This document shows positions 13,042 to 24,782 of a stretch of DNA of 64,000 nucleotides, piece after piece; the stretch's first letter is position 1, and each line of letters opens with the position of its first letter. This DNA comes from Ophioderma brevispina. Lineage: Eukaryota; Echinodermata; Ophiuroidea; Amphilepidida; Ophiodermatidae. The stretch lies in contig JAMKCH010019833.1 in the NCBI GenBank assembly GCA_023653785.1, positions 1 through 64,000 on the forward strand, in the 5' to 3' direction. The notes beneath the pieces were generated by a model. It saw only the letters and a list, made by a program, of their open reading frames with translations. It had not been told where the DNA came from and ran no database searches. Made by a program: the position numbers and the translations under genes.

Positions 13042-16000
13042 TCTTAGACGTTTCAATAAGTGATTACTTGAGTTAAAATGTTTGGGGGGGCGGCCACTTG
13101 TCTACCATGGAGAGTAGATCTAATCTAAGAGATTTCAAATGTTCAGAGAAGCGGTTAGAGAGAGAGAGAGTTTTGTCTCTCCAATATACAGCTTCTGGCA
13201 ATACTGGCAGACAATAGCATAGATTAAGTTCTTTGAAAAGCAGGCGAGTGCTGAAGTTAAAACAAAAGTTTTATAAAAATATTAATATAATATGCTTATT
13301 CATTAAACAACCGACCATTTTTTGACCCAAAACGAGTCATTTGCCCAACACCAAAAACTACCAAGAAATTTACAGTGTAATCCTGTAATTGAGACACCCT
13401 GTGTTTTCATAGTATTCCATACTGTAATATCTGAATGTCACTTAGCAGTTTGTTGCTCTTTCTCACGAAGGTCGTTTCCTTAAAAATGGAAGTTGATCAT
13501 TTTCATGAGGATGTAAAAACTCTAAAACGGCAAGGTTAAGAATAAGTAGTCAGCTCTCGTCTCCTCACACTAATGCATCTTTTACGCATTTACGAATTGT
13601 CTTGATTTCTACAGCCAAGCTGTTCATTATCATAAAGTATCATTACGTACGAGTATTATGCAGATCCTGTTCCTGAAGTATTGATGTCATTTTTGCTTAA
13701 GGGCGTAGGCTGATAAACAAAATAATCCAGGTGATCTGGATCATGACGAGTAACATTCGTGAACCTTACTATGTAACGACCTCAAAAGAAGAGGCTCCGT
13801 GACACATGTTTACTATATGGATGACTATTGATCACATGTCAACGCGATGAGAGCAACAAGCGAGTCAGTGTTACCTATTATATAGCCCATCCATCACAAA
13901 ACTACGCTACAGGAGATGACTGTATCTAGGAAACGTTCGCCTAGCTGTTCACTTCGATGGGCTTTTATCGCTCAGATATCAGAGGACCTCTTACTGCTCA
14001 ACTTCATAACTACACGGAATATAGAACTTTTCCCGGGGTAGAGTAGGTGGTCAAAGTTCCAGAGTAGGGACCAAATTTACCATCTTTGGCTGTTTCATTA
14101 GGAAAAGTATAGGGGGTTGCAACAAGCCCAGTTAGACGTGTTACAAAATATTTTGGTTAAAAGGTTTAATGCTATAAAAACCTTTCATGTTCTTAGAAAT
14201 GTAGTACAATACTTTCAATCAACGTTAAGGTTGTTAAAAATTCAATAAAACGCTTGAAAATGCGTTTATTTCAATGGTTTTCAAGAAAAAAAAACCCTCA
14301 TGTAATAAATGACAGCAAAATGATTGTTTGTAGGTTTTAGAGTTAGAATTCCAAGGAATCAATTAATTTCAAATGCTTGACAGTCGTAATACAATTACAC
14401 AAAATTTGTTTTAGGCAATAAATAATAATATAATATTATAAATTTCACTTTCAATGAGACTCAAAAGATAATCATATTTGTAAAAATCTCTAGTTCGGTG
14501 CGTTTTCTGTAACGACAGCGTCCCCAGAGGGGATCATTTGAATGAAATAGATACGTCAACCAAACAAACATGTGTTTCATGTGGATTTGACTACACCTAA
14601 ATGTTCGTAAATTTCGCTGAAAAGGGGAAATTATTTCAGATACTGAAATATTCTGGAGGGTAATATATATTTGTGCCAAAAGAAGCACACATTTTGATAC
14701 AGCCTGGGATTAAAATCAAGGGGAGAAAACAATACCACAATGCGTGCTTAGACATTTAATCTTCACAGTTAGGGTATTTGAAGGCAATATTTAAGGTGCA
14801 AGATCACGACACACGGCTTCGGCTTCTTACAATATGTTCTTTTAACAAAGTTTTCATGGCCCATCTTTTACTATAAGTGAAACCAAGTGTGACACTCGGT
14901 GAATTTGTTAACGGTTCTGTTGAATACCTAATGTAAGAGCTTTTAGAAGATCATCTTAAGTGCCGAGTGTTGAAACTCAACTATCTGTGCATGCATTTTC
15001 TACTACGAGAGAAAATGTTGTATTTAGAATCTCTGATATTATGAAAGTCTATTGGACATTCCCTAACATACCAACTTGAATAACGGCCAGTAGCATGGGA
15101 AATTAATATTAACAATCAAGGCGTAAGACATTTCATGAACATGAACATGACATATTTGTTCGATACTTCAACATTTTTTTTCCTTTCCGTAATTTGATTT
15201 ACCGCAGTTCACTTGTGTTATTATTGGTAATAAAACGAGAACCCTTTCGTGTAAAGTAAAGAGTAATCTATTTCTATTGCAAGATAAAGAGAAAATAGAT
15301 TTGCAATAGGTCCAGCTTCAATATTTTGTATGGTTTGTATAAACATTCAACTTATATAAAAATAAAGTCGTATTGCAAAGTAAATATTTTCTTTAAATAT
15401 GTACGGGGAAAAAAAGAGGAAACATTAAGGATTTTCAGGCTTTATTATTATTTGTTAATATTATTATTATTATCATCATTCATATTACCATTCTTATGTC
15501 TAATTCGCTTGACCTTTTTCCTTTTCTCTATTAAGTTGTAATAATTTAAAATGTTAATCTTTGCTTCTCTTTAAAAACTTGTTTTCAGTGTTTGATAAGT
15601 TGGTTCATACATGCTTTCTGGATATTGAAGCTTTTACCAATTTTCGATTTTAGCGACTAAAAAGAGAAACAGGTATGGGTGAAAAATAAGTTATTTTAAA
15701 AACACGCTTTAGGCTTTCGTCAATATATTTCACATTTCAAGAGAGAAATTTCCCGATAAAAATGAAGGTAAATTGCTTTCTAGCCTTCCTTGGCTCTGAA
15801 ATGTTGCTCCCAAGTGTTTATAAAGCGAATATTGAAAGTGCAAAGTAAATTCCTGTCACGTCCGTATTATCTGCATCACCAAGGACAAAGCTGATAGGTG
15901 TGTTTCGCCTCACATTCACACGTTCTAAGTGATCAGTTATGTTACGCTGACATCTGAACTATCGCCAGCCGTTTCACCAGAGAAAAAGTAACCTTTCTAC

Positions 16001-16499
16001 TTTGCACGTGAGGATGCATACCGTGATTCAAATAGCTTTAGTATTGTGGATTGCTTTGCAATATAATTCCTGTAAGATTTCGCTGTTTAAACATGTGTGA
16101 AATTAGTTAATATAAAGCAGTTATTTCGATACCTTTTTAAGACGGATTCTAGCGAAATCTAACAAAATGACAAAATCAGTTTAAATTCGAGAGAAGCACA
16201 AAATATAACGTGTCAAATGCTGGATTTGATCCAATAACCTTCAATATTGAATAGATGTACATTATGTATATACCAAATATGCAGGATGTCTAACATACAT
16301 TGTACTATAGTAATATCATGAATCGTGACGAAGGAATATATTCTCTAAGTCACGTGTTCGACCAGCTGCTGCGGGAAAGAACTTTGCCCTCGGCGGATGA
16401 AAAAAAATACGCATCTCGCGAGAGTAAAGCGACTGGATCGGTTCATTACTGAAGGAGTTCTCCAACCGGAGAGACATTTCTTGGTGCAAAGTCTTGTCC
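13042..16499. other. AT-rich DNA, no gene recognised
   Basis: No frame longer than 75 codons and no repeat with definable ends. A GC-richer patch at about 16335-16480 (CTGCTGCGGG, CTCGCGAGAG) contains short frames on both strands. It could be an exon or regulatory patch, but nothing recognisable is encoded. Confidence 0.5.
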
Positions 16500-16743
16500 C
16501 CTTAGTGTCCTGGCATTTCAATATTATCTTAACCGTTGGTCTAAACCGTTGAACATGTGCCTAATCTTACGTGCAAAAATTAGGGATTTTGTGATTCTGT
16601 ACAAAAAAACCCACATAAATTGTTTGTGAACACTGTGATGCAAACATTTGCTCATGACAAGAATCACAATTTTAGAAGTAAGCGTTTTATCTTATGAAGT
16701 ATAAACAGGAAAGAAGGTGCTAGGTTCACGAAATGACCTTTAA
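16500..16743. mobile_element. MITE with TTAA end, truncated copy
   Basis: The right end (complement of 16722-16743) begins TTAAAGGTCATTTCGTGAAC, matching the ends of the better-preserved element at 17.6-18.0 kb. Internally, AACCGTT, then CTTACGTG about 30 bases later, occur in the same order as in that element. The left terminus is not found, so this copy is truncated or too diverged. Confidence 0.45.
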
Positions 16744-17630
16744 GTACTGATTCTATTTGACCTTTTACAAAGACCTTTTTATCATTTGCTCTTTATTTTC
16801 CAATATTTTTAAACACATAAATACTACGGTACCAACAAACAAATTTACTACACTTTAGGTTTCAAACCTTACATCATTAAATAGTTGTACAATGGAAGCA
16901 CTTAATCTTAAAAGCTTCCAGATATCTCTGGCCTATTCACTTGTAAAAACGAAATTGGCGAGATCATGTGTAAACTCACGAACTAGTGTGCGCAGACTTT
17001 TAAGTCTTAAATTTACACCATTAATTTACACGCTCTGGTGTACATGGACTGACTTTCCCAAATTGTGTTACAGCTAAAGCTTCACATGGCTATTTTATTT
17101 GCATGGGCAATCAAAGAACCTGAAAGCGTAAAATGCAGTGCCTTGGATGACTAATAAAGTGATTTCCTTATATTTCTTTCTTTTTATAGTGTATAAACAA
17201 ACTAAATAAAACATGATGGACCAAAATAGTGGTCAAAACGCGCCGAAAGAGTGCAATTGTATTTTTAACTTGGATATTCTTTGAGGAGATCCAGTGAGAA
17301 TTGATGTGTTGGCATGTTGACAGGAAACAATAACAGCCACATTATAAGAAAGTCTCAAAAACTAGAAAGTGTACAAAATCAATGCGGGAGGGGAGCGTAG
17401 TGGAAAACCACTGTGTTATAATGATATATCACATAGTGGTATAAATGTGTAGTGAAACAATGAAACAGTGAAATCTCACATTTGAATTCAATTCTAATAA
17501 GAAATCACACGTGTTATTAAACTGCATCAAATGTAATGCGGAACAAATTTTCCACGTTTCACCTTTCTTTTGAGCCTAAACGAAAATTGTTATTACATCC
17601 ACAACCAAAGTTAGGTGTAATTAAAGGGGC
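16744..17630. other. AT-rich spacer, no gene recognised
   Basis: Contains a 61-codon frame from 16892 without recognisable features and a small imperfect hairpin around 17408-17440 (CCACTGTG and CATAGTGG). No gene or element is called. Confidence 0.5.
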
Positions 17631-17964
17631 CTTCGTGATCCACAACCTCGACCCCCCGACTTACCTAAAAAGTTGAGGTTTTTATATCATCTGAACCGTT
17701 AGCCTTAGTAATCCACGTGTACCTATTCTTACGTGTAAATTCGGTCGTATCTGTAAGAAATTCGCAATTTTGTATTTTCTGTCCGTAAACGGACAGAAAT
17801 TACAGCACAGTGGTCTATGGGACCGTGGGAAAGCAAGCAATTGCTCCTAACACAAAACCGCAAGATCGGGATCAACTCAAACTTTGTGAATAAGCTTTCC
17901 TCAATGATATCTAGTGAACACTGAATAAATCAGAAGCTTCTGGAATTACGAAATGCACCTTTAA
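17631..17964. mobile_element. MITE with TTAA at both ends
   Basis: Left end TTAAAGGGGCCTTCGTGATC; right end, read as complement, TTAAAGGTGCATTTCGTAAT. These form imperfect terminal inverted repeats of about 22 bases, each starting with TTAA. Length is 334 bp and there is no open frame of note. TTAA targets are typical of piggyBac-type elements, but here TTAA could equally be part of the inverted repeat, so the superfamily is only suggested. Confidence 0.55.
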
Positions 17965-19084
17965 AATGGTGAGATTTTTACCCCCATCACGTATAAACAA
18001 CATTTGTGAATCATCACAAGGATAAAACATTAAATCCTAGAAGGGAATGTCTACCTTTAAATAATCCAATTTCCAACTAATAAAACGAATAAATGTGCAA
18101 ACGAGAAACTTCACAGTGATAAGAAAGATATCTACATGACGAAAATTAACTCAAATGACCAAAATATATGTGGTCTGCCATTGCGGTTTGGAGTCAAAGG
18201 TCACATGGGGTCATTACAGGTCAACTTGTGTACATCCCATATGAGTCCTGGGCCATTGGTTTTTCCTGGCTAATCGGCCAATGCACGCAGGAGTATGAGT
18301 CCAATCACCACACACATACAGCTGCTTCACACAGAGACGTACTACCTAAACATTCCCTAGCTATATGCCGAAGACCACAAAGTACCCAATATGAATCAAT
18401 ACATATGCATTACATAAAATATGAACAATTTATTAACAAAGTGGGCGAAACAGAACTGCAATGCTGATATTTAAATCCTGGAGGTGTTATTTAGTGTAGT
18501 GAAAAAGAAAGCTGTGTCATTACCAATATATCCTGACATGTGCTTGCCAGCCCACAAGTGTGCCAAAAAGAACCCCATGGAGTATTAACCCACGTTGGCT
18601 CTGTCTTTGCTGTGCTTACAAGCAAGGACATCATGCACGAAATTGATGGAAACACAATTTTAAAATAATGGCCACTTACACACTCAACGAGTTGTTTGCC
18701 CATGAAAGTAACACGCAGGTAGATTTCCATGTTAGACACAGACGGAAGATCTCGATATTTGCATCTGTCTTCGTGGGATACACATTTCGTCTTTTCTCTG
18801 ACGTACATTTATGCGACTTCCTGGTTTTGGAAAAGCTGCAACTGTTGAATATGGTACCATGCATATGCAGAGCCCCGTTAAACCAAACCAAAAGTTTTAG
18901 TGCTTTAACAAGATTTAAAACAGAGCGGCACGGTCATAGACCCTCCACGGTCATAGCCCCTGTGGTTGTCATTTGTATTAAAAGCAAAAAAAGTAAATCC
19001 TTAATAATTCGGTTGCTTTAAATACAAAAGTGGAGTCAAAATCAATTTTAAATGTTGTATATCAAAGGGTGTTAGATCACTAAC
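17965..19084. other. no gene recognised; overlapping frames on both strands
   Basis: Frames of 99 codons (+, 18168-18467), 105 codons (-, 18491-18808) and 117 codons (+, 18668-19021) overlap each other on opposite strands. None shows a motif I know, a clear splice context or consistent composition. Confidence 0.4.
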
Positions 19085-19363
19085 TTAAGCTCGATAGAGT
19101 GAATCATGGAAAGATGCCGGAATCTCACTGAAAACTTGTAGTGCACCTTTAACATTAGACAGTTCTGCGTATACAAAATGATGACCATAACATTTATTTT
19201 GATTTCTTACAGAAAAAAAAGATAAAGGTGACTCAATTTTAAACAGGACCGCAGCAGAATTGCCGACTACAACATGTACAACTCTAGTCGCGTTTACTGT
19301 GTATTGAAGTGACGTGAATGCTAACATTAATAAGACAAGACGACAGAATTGTGCGGGGTACAT
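19085..19363 (-). CDS. candidate exon with signal peptide, possible Ig-like start
   Basis: I chose the second in-frame ATG (complement of 19361-19363). The protein then begins MYPAQFCRLVLLMLAFTSLQ followed by YTVNA: a basic residue, a hydrophobic core and a small-residue site, the classic order of a secretory signal peptide of about 25 residues. The next residues, TRVVHVVVGNSAAVLFKIES, have the alternating hydrophobic pattern and VxG.S.xL shape of an immunoglobulin-domain A'/B strand, but the expected B-strand Cys is not present. Possible 5' splice sites (GT) occur on the minus strand at 19249-19248 and 19244-19243, so the true exon may end there and the rest of the frame to 19085 may be intron. 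No second exon was found. A chance open frame cannot be excluded. Confidence 0.28.
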   Translation of the reverse strand: MYPAQFCRLVLLMLAFTSLQYTVNATRVVHVVVGNSAAVLFKIESPLSFFSVRNQNKCYGHHFVYAELSNVKGALQVFSEIPASFHDSLYRA

Positions 19364-19411
19364 GGATCTGTCTTGAGAATGTTGACAAGCCACAAAATGT
19401 AACGGTAACAC

Positions 19412-21784
19412 CCGTCATTCAATGCAGTGCTAATAGAATAATCTATAATTATTTCATAAAGTGAATATTAATTTATGATTTTCACGTAAATATCTATGAA
19501 CACTACCTTATGGGACATCTTTCAAGTGAAAATGTCATCGTCAATTGAATAATGCTCCGATTTTGTTCAAACTGGTGACAATTGTTTGTCTTGCCTTATT
19601 TTACAATGTTTGGCATTGGTGAGTAATTAATGGCACAATGTAACAAAGGTCTACATGACATATAGGGGTCACCAAAATTGACCTCAAAATTGTATGCAGA
19701 GCTGTCAACCAAAGAATTAAAACGTGTTCTTCTCCAGTATGACCAAAGCAATAGCTTAACACCAGTTCACCAAAATTTGAGCATTGATAGGTTTGCCTCA
19801 GGATGACCTTGAACCAAATAAGGACTGTAGCAGTGCAACTGCAACAATTGGTCGGAACCTAGAAAAACTAATAACTATACCTTTTTTTCAACAGTTTTTA
19901 TGGACAAATATATGGTGTACATTAAAGGGGCAAACGGAGGAGATTTCAAGTCTATCTATAGTTTTCTGTGATATGTAGCGATTTCATATAGATTAGACAC
20001 TCAATAGATTCCCTACCTTTATTTGGCTGCAGAAATAACTTGAAATGAAAACAAAAGGTCATTTGTATATTTTTATATTTCAATAGAAAACATAGGCCGA
20101 ATTTCGAAATTGTTCCTATAGGAAATTAGACATTTCACATTTTTTGTACCAAAGAAACAGTTCTCAGCTTAATCCTTGCGCTAGGGATATTTTAGACCCG
20201 TGCAAAAATCAGAACTGGTATTGGTACCTGTGTTAGCAATTCTAGGTATTTTTCATCACGCCTGTATAGTTTCGGGCCCGTACACAGGAAGTATGCGGGA
20301 GGAGGAATTTGGCTAAAAATTTGTTTGAAATATCAAGAAATATGAGGGGCATATTTGGAAGAAGAAGTGGAACACTTGAAGCGTTTGTGCATCAATTTCA
20401 GTATTATAATTATGTTATTTTTCAGAACAAAAATGGATCAATTTAAATTGTTAACTTATGGCTAATATGGGGACAACCGCCGTGCTATTGCCCTAGCATA
20501 GTCTTAGTGTTTGGGTTTTCCCAGGGCTTTGTTTAATAAAACATGTCATGGTAAAAAGAATAAGGTCCAGAATACGGACCAGAATAGAACATTTGTACAT
20601 CACGCATGCGAGGTGATTTCATAAGCTGTAATAATGTACCCTTGATAAAATGTCCTGTTTTGTACTTTTGATAAATTAATATTTAACGCGACCTTGTGTG
20701 TGTATATTCACAATTGCAATATCCTATTAATTATTGCCATTTTTGTTTGAATTCCCTGAAACACATATCAGGCTTATTTCAAAAAAAATTCTATAATGCA
20801 GATCAAAATGAGACGCTTTATATGAAAGGTTTAAAACGATGATAAGTGCCTCTGAACTGACAAGCAGCTGAACAGCGCAGGTGTGTTATCTTGCATTTCT
20901 TGTTTTGACACTTGGGAAAGAGAAGCAATCAACAACAAATATACTAAAAAGGTCTGAGACCACATCTGGGTTTTCCCGCGTCCAATCATGCAACTTTCAC
21001 TTAAAGAAAAGGGAGGCGACGAAAATGGTCAAATAGAGTAAAGCAGGGTAATGAAAGGGAGATTGTGCGAGTGTATAAAATTAGTCTTCGCTCACAAAAG
21101 AAAGATTTTTCTGTTTCTGACAGGAAAACAGGACAAATAACATTAGTGCACTTTGCGAAAAGCACCTTGTACGCCTTAGGTGCCGTCAATAATGGACATA
21201 ATAATGAATTAAAGTCCCATCAGGTCGGTTGAAACAAGCCTTTACTGGCCCGACCTTGTGTAATTGTAGCGCACTTCGACTTCTTGGGCTTGAAATCAAA
21301 TTTAGACACTCTGACCGTAGCAAATAGACCTGTCTTTACTCACCTGAAATAACCAGATTTTGACTTAAAGAATGAACTTCCGATATGTTATTTACCTAGT
21401 CTTTTATCTCAACGGAAGCACCAGAGGAATTCAACTCTTATTATTTGTCTTGAGAAAGCGCAATATGCTACTTGATACTATTGTGTACGTTTGGTCGCAG
21501 CAACGCGCAGCACAGACAAACAAGGCAAAGGTACTTAAGGTACTTTTTAAGTGCAGTAGTATTGCCTGTGCTGAACTAATGATGCTTAAGGGATTACAGG
21601 AGAATCAAGTAAAATGTATGATTTTCATCTGGGATACACTATAGCTACCCGGCAAACACAAAACGTTATTACAAAACATGTAATAAACATTTGATAGAAC
21701 TTTACAAAATGCTATTTTGCCGGATCTCAGAAATGTTATATTTTTATGTTAACGTACTTCGAGTCTGTCATTCTCAAAGGTAAC
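19412..21784. other. no gene recognised; one old repeat
   Basis: Frames are up to 90 codons with no recognisable product. The segment includes copy 2 of dispersed repeat D at 21206-21290. Otherwise nothing with definable ends. Confidence 0.5.
21206..21290 (+). repeat. dispersed repeat D, copy 2
   Basis: Diverged partner of 3737-3819, sharing GAATTAAAGTCC, CAGGTCGGTT and CACTTCGACT in order. Class unknown. Confidence 0.45.
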
Positions 21785-22127
21785 CTCCGGACTGACAGTC
21801 CGCCTACAACGGTGAAGAATAGGCCACTCGATTCAGTTGACTCTTCACGCAACATTAGTTACAGGCTTTATTCCGTTGTCGTATATGGAGCCCGGACTAT
21901 GGTTCCTGTCGGAGCATAATTTATCTCCTTTTACACCGGTGTAGAAGTAATTATAGTCCGCTTTACTCACAGTCACCGGTGTAGAAGTAATTATAGTCCG
22001 CTTTACTCACAGTCCGGCTACAATGTAAAGAATAGGGCACTCGATTCAGTTGACTCTTCACGCAACATTAGTTACAGGCTTTATTCCGTTGTCGTCTATG
22101 GAGCCCGGACTGTGGCTCCGGAGTGAA
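21785..22127. mobile_element. foldback-like element with nested direct repeats
   Basis: The outer ends are inverted: CTCCGGACTGACAGTCCG at the left (21785-21802) and, as complement at the right, CTCCGGAGCCACAGTCCG (about 22106-22123). Inside are two copies of an 83-bp direct repeat (21816-21898 and 22029-22111, only a few mismatches), separated by two exact tandem copies of a 40-bp unit (21934-21973 and 21974-22013). GC is higher than in the surroundings. No transposase frame. The near-identity of the internal repeats suggests recent duplication or replication-type copying. Confidence 0.6.
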
Positions 22128-22659
22128 TTTTTTCTAATTACTTTCTACACCGGGTTTACAATCAGGGTTAGTCCTCATATATGGAGATTTTTTCTTTCAA
22201 CATACGATGAAAGTGTAATGCGATCGATGTAATAGATGAGAAAATTTCTCAAGTATGGGTTGGAATTATACAAGCGACTCACGTCTAAATATTCCACGGG
22301 ATCCCTTTAACTCAGAACGGGGGGGGTCGACTCACCATACACAGTAAAAAGACATCCCATTCTATTGTAAATTGTTTCCATTAATTGGTAGAATATGATT
22401 TATATGTACTCAAACAAAACTTTTGAATCCGGTTTCATTTGAATAAGTTGCAGTCAAAATTACTTCTAAAATGGTATCATGCAATTTCGTCTGTGTTGTA
22501 AACAAGGAATTACAAAAACAAATATAGTTGGAAATTAAGAAATGTTACCAATTTCATCCAATGCCAGATTTTTAACTTATGTGAGCTAATGAAGTTTGGT
22601 GCGAACTATATTTTAATTTCCAATTGCAACTTGACCATAGCCTTGACATTATACTGGCA
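22128..22659. other. AT-rich spacer, no gene recognised
   Basis: Apart from a short G run at 22319-22326, no structured feature or coding evidence is seen. Confidence 0.5.
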
Positions 22660-22790
22660 CTCACTGCATTATGGATCAATAATCTTCTGCGAGACAGACG
22701 CACTGATCAATCTTTGAATCAAAGCTGCACTGCTTTCAGGATCTGCTCATACATTCACACAGGGTAACCTAACATATGAATAGCTCTATT
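22660..22790 (+). repeat. dispersed repeat F, copy 1
   Basis: Aligns with 26030-26130: both read GAATC(A/T)AAGCTGCA(C/T)TG, then CATTCACACAGGGTAACCTA or CCTTCACATAGGTTATATAA at the same spacing. A further shared block, GCCTGAATATTTGTTC at about 23425 and AGCTTGAATATTTGTTC at about 26274, suggests a longer element with an insertion in copy 1. Class unknown. Confidence 0.5.
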
Positions 22791-23011
22791 GAGTGATGTA
22801 CTGATCACTTTTCTTGTGGCGATAAATGTGATACTACGTCCAACGGGGTTTGGCGATTACTCAACCTCTCTGTAAGCGATGTTGAAATTGAAATGTCGAC
22901 ACTCTATTGTCTGTTTGTCGGGTCCTTTCAAATTTAACAAAGCGGTCACACGTTATTCCACGCGGTAACTTTAGATCAATATGAGACGATCGACAACATA
23001 ATGTATTGTAG

Positions 23012-23087
23012 AAATCGCAAAACCAGAATGGATAGATTCTGTGGGCTGAAAATCGCAAAACCAGAATGGATAGATTCTGTGGGCTGA
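23012..23087 (+). repeat. two exact tandem copies of a 38-bp unit
   Basis: Units 23012-23049 and 23050-23087 are the same apart from their junction bases. The unit contains CGCAAAACCAGAATGG and GATTCTGTGGGCTG. It is a simple local duplication. Confidence 0.9.
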
Positions 23088-24636
23088 AAGTTTCGGTTCC
23101 TATTCTTGGCCACGGTTGAAAATGCGCATTACCCATGCGCGCCTTGGTTCCAAGTTATTTATTAGCATGCTGACATAATCATTGTACCTCAAAGCTAACA
23201 AAGCCTACAACAACACACCCATAGTACACACACACCGTCAATATTGTAATTGCAAATGTGCTGTCTACTGCGCAAGAAAGGGCGAGCAATCCAACTTATA
23301 TTCATAACATCATTGGCTAAGTCATTTTGTTTGATAAAACACAAACAATGTACATTCAAAATGTAACAGCTAATACTGGATATGGGGTGAAAATTATACT
23401 TAAACAGATATGTTGCTGATAGAGCCTGAATATTTGTTCTTTACCACGCTTTACCACGCATCATAGATTCAAGACCCGTAGCCATCCCCGTTTGTCCTCA
23501 GGGATAAGGTTAAATAATCTTCTCCGTCTATTATGTTTATCTTTTCCTCTTTTTTCCTTTATGATTTTACTTGCGCGCGAAGTAACTAGTTTGATTATAG
23601 AACAGCAAACTTTCGGGTCATCCAGTTTGTACGTTACATTTGAGCGCCAAAAGCGTTTTCCCGCCCAAATTATATTACAAGCATTTGCATTATTAATATT
23701 TCATTTGACTAGAAAGCGCCCAACTGGTTGTTGCGCACCTTGCGAAAAGACTATCTGTCGGTTAATGTGGTCGCTATAGGGTATATATATGAATTGCTGT
23801 TTTATCGTGATTGTATGTATTGTTTCACATAACTATTTTGTTAATGTTATCGTACTTTTTCTTCTTTCATTTCTTTTCTTTTTCATTTATTTTGTTTGAA
23901 TACATACATCGTGCTTGACCTCGTCCTTCGACTGTATGATCAGTGCACTCTTATCAAATGCACTCGCTAAAATAGCACGAAAATTGTAAAGCGATTCTTA
24001 AAAATGTTCACACTTCATTTTCAAATCAATTATAGCTGATTATATTTGTGTTTGAATCATTTTACAAAATTATTAAATGCTATTTTACTGTTTCTATGGG
24101 AAAATTGAAAACACATGGGCCCCAATGGAGCACGCATCAGGCAATTGAGGCAAAGCCTTAACAGGATAATGCATATTAATACGAGCATAATATCTCTCAA
24201 GCGGTCGCATGATATTTTCTCATCCTTCGTTTATCAAACTAGTGTTTGCTCTCTGCTGTCTTCTAATGGCGCTCATTGGATTTCTTGAATAATAGCAATG
24301 TTTTGTAATCATCAGACAGCCAAAAACGTTTCCCCTTATATCTAGAAGGTGTTTATCTATGCTTTGCTGAACAGATAAACACTTCATAAGATATCATAAT
24401 GGAATGAAGAGCAATCTGTACTCGAAAAACAATTACTTAAAAGGTTTAGTTTTGTCCTACTTTACCTGTCAATTACATAAAAGGTCTTTTAATTACAATC
24501 ATGGCTAATAAGAATATTGGATCACGTTGGTCCAGCAGTAAACCTCGAAACCGTAACTTGAACAAGTAAGAGAGTTAAGTACTTACAGAAGACAGCGATG
24601 AACTGATTGATAGTGTCGTTAAAAACTGTTTCGGCT
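23088..24636. other. no gene recognised
   Basis: A plus-strand frame of 95 codons at 23492-23779 has a hydrophobic N-terminal half and a CCAPC motif, but no homologue comes to mind and no splice sites stand out. The rest is AT-rich without structure. Confidence 0.45.
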
Positions 24637-24734
24637 CGGTGTTCTATAATAACTGTGTGATATTTTAAACACTTAATCATGTGTAGAGCTATTTCCGTAA
24701 GGAATCTGATCGAGTAATCTATTATAGAACACCG
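24637..24734. mobile_element. 98-bp palindromic MITE, possible GCT duplication
   Basis: Perfect 15-bp terminal inverted repeats CGGTGTTCTATAATA. The trinucleotide GCT sits directly outside both ends (24634-24636 and 24735-24737). A 3-bp target duplication is typical of PIF/Harbinger elements, but three bases can match by chance. Confidence 0.5.
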
Positions 24735-24782
24735 GCTTCACAAAACTCAACCGCCGGTTTATTGGCTTGGTGTACGGTCGTG

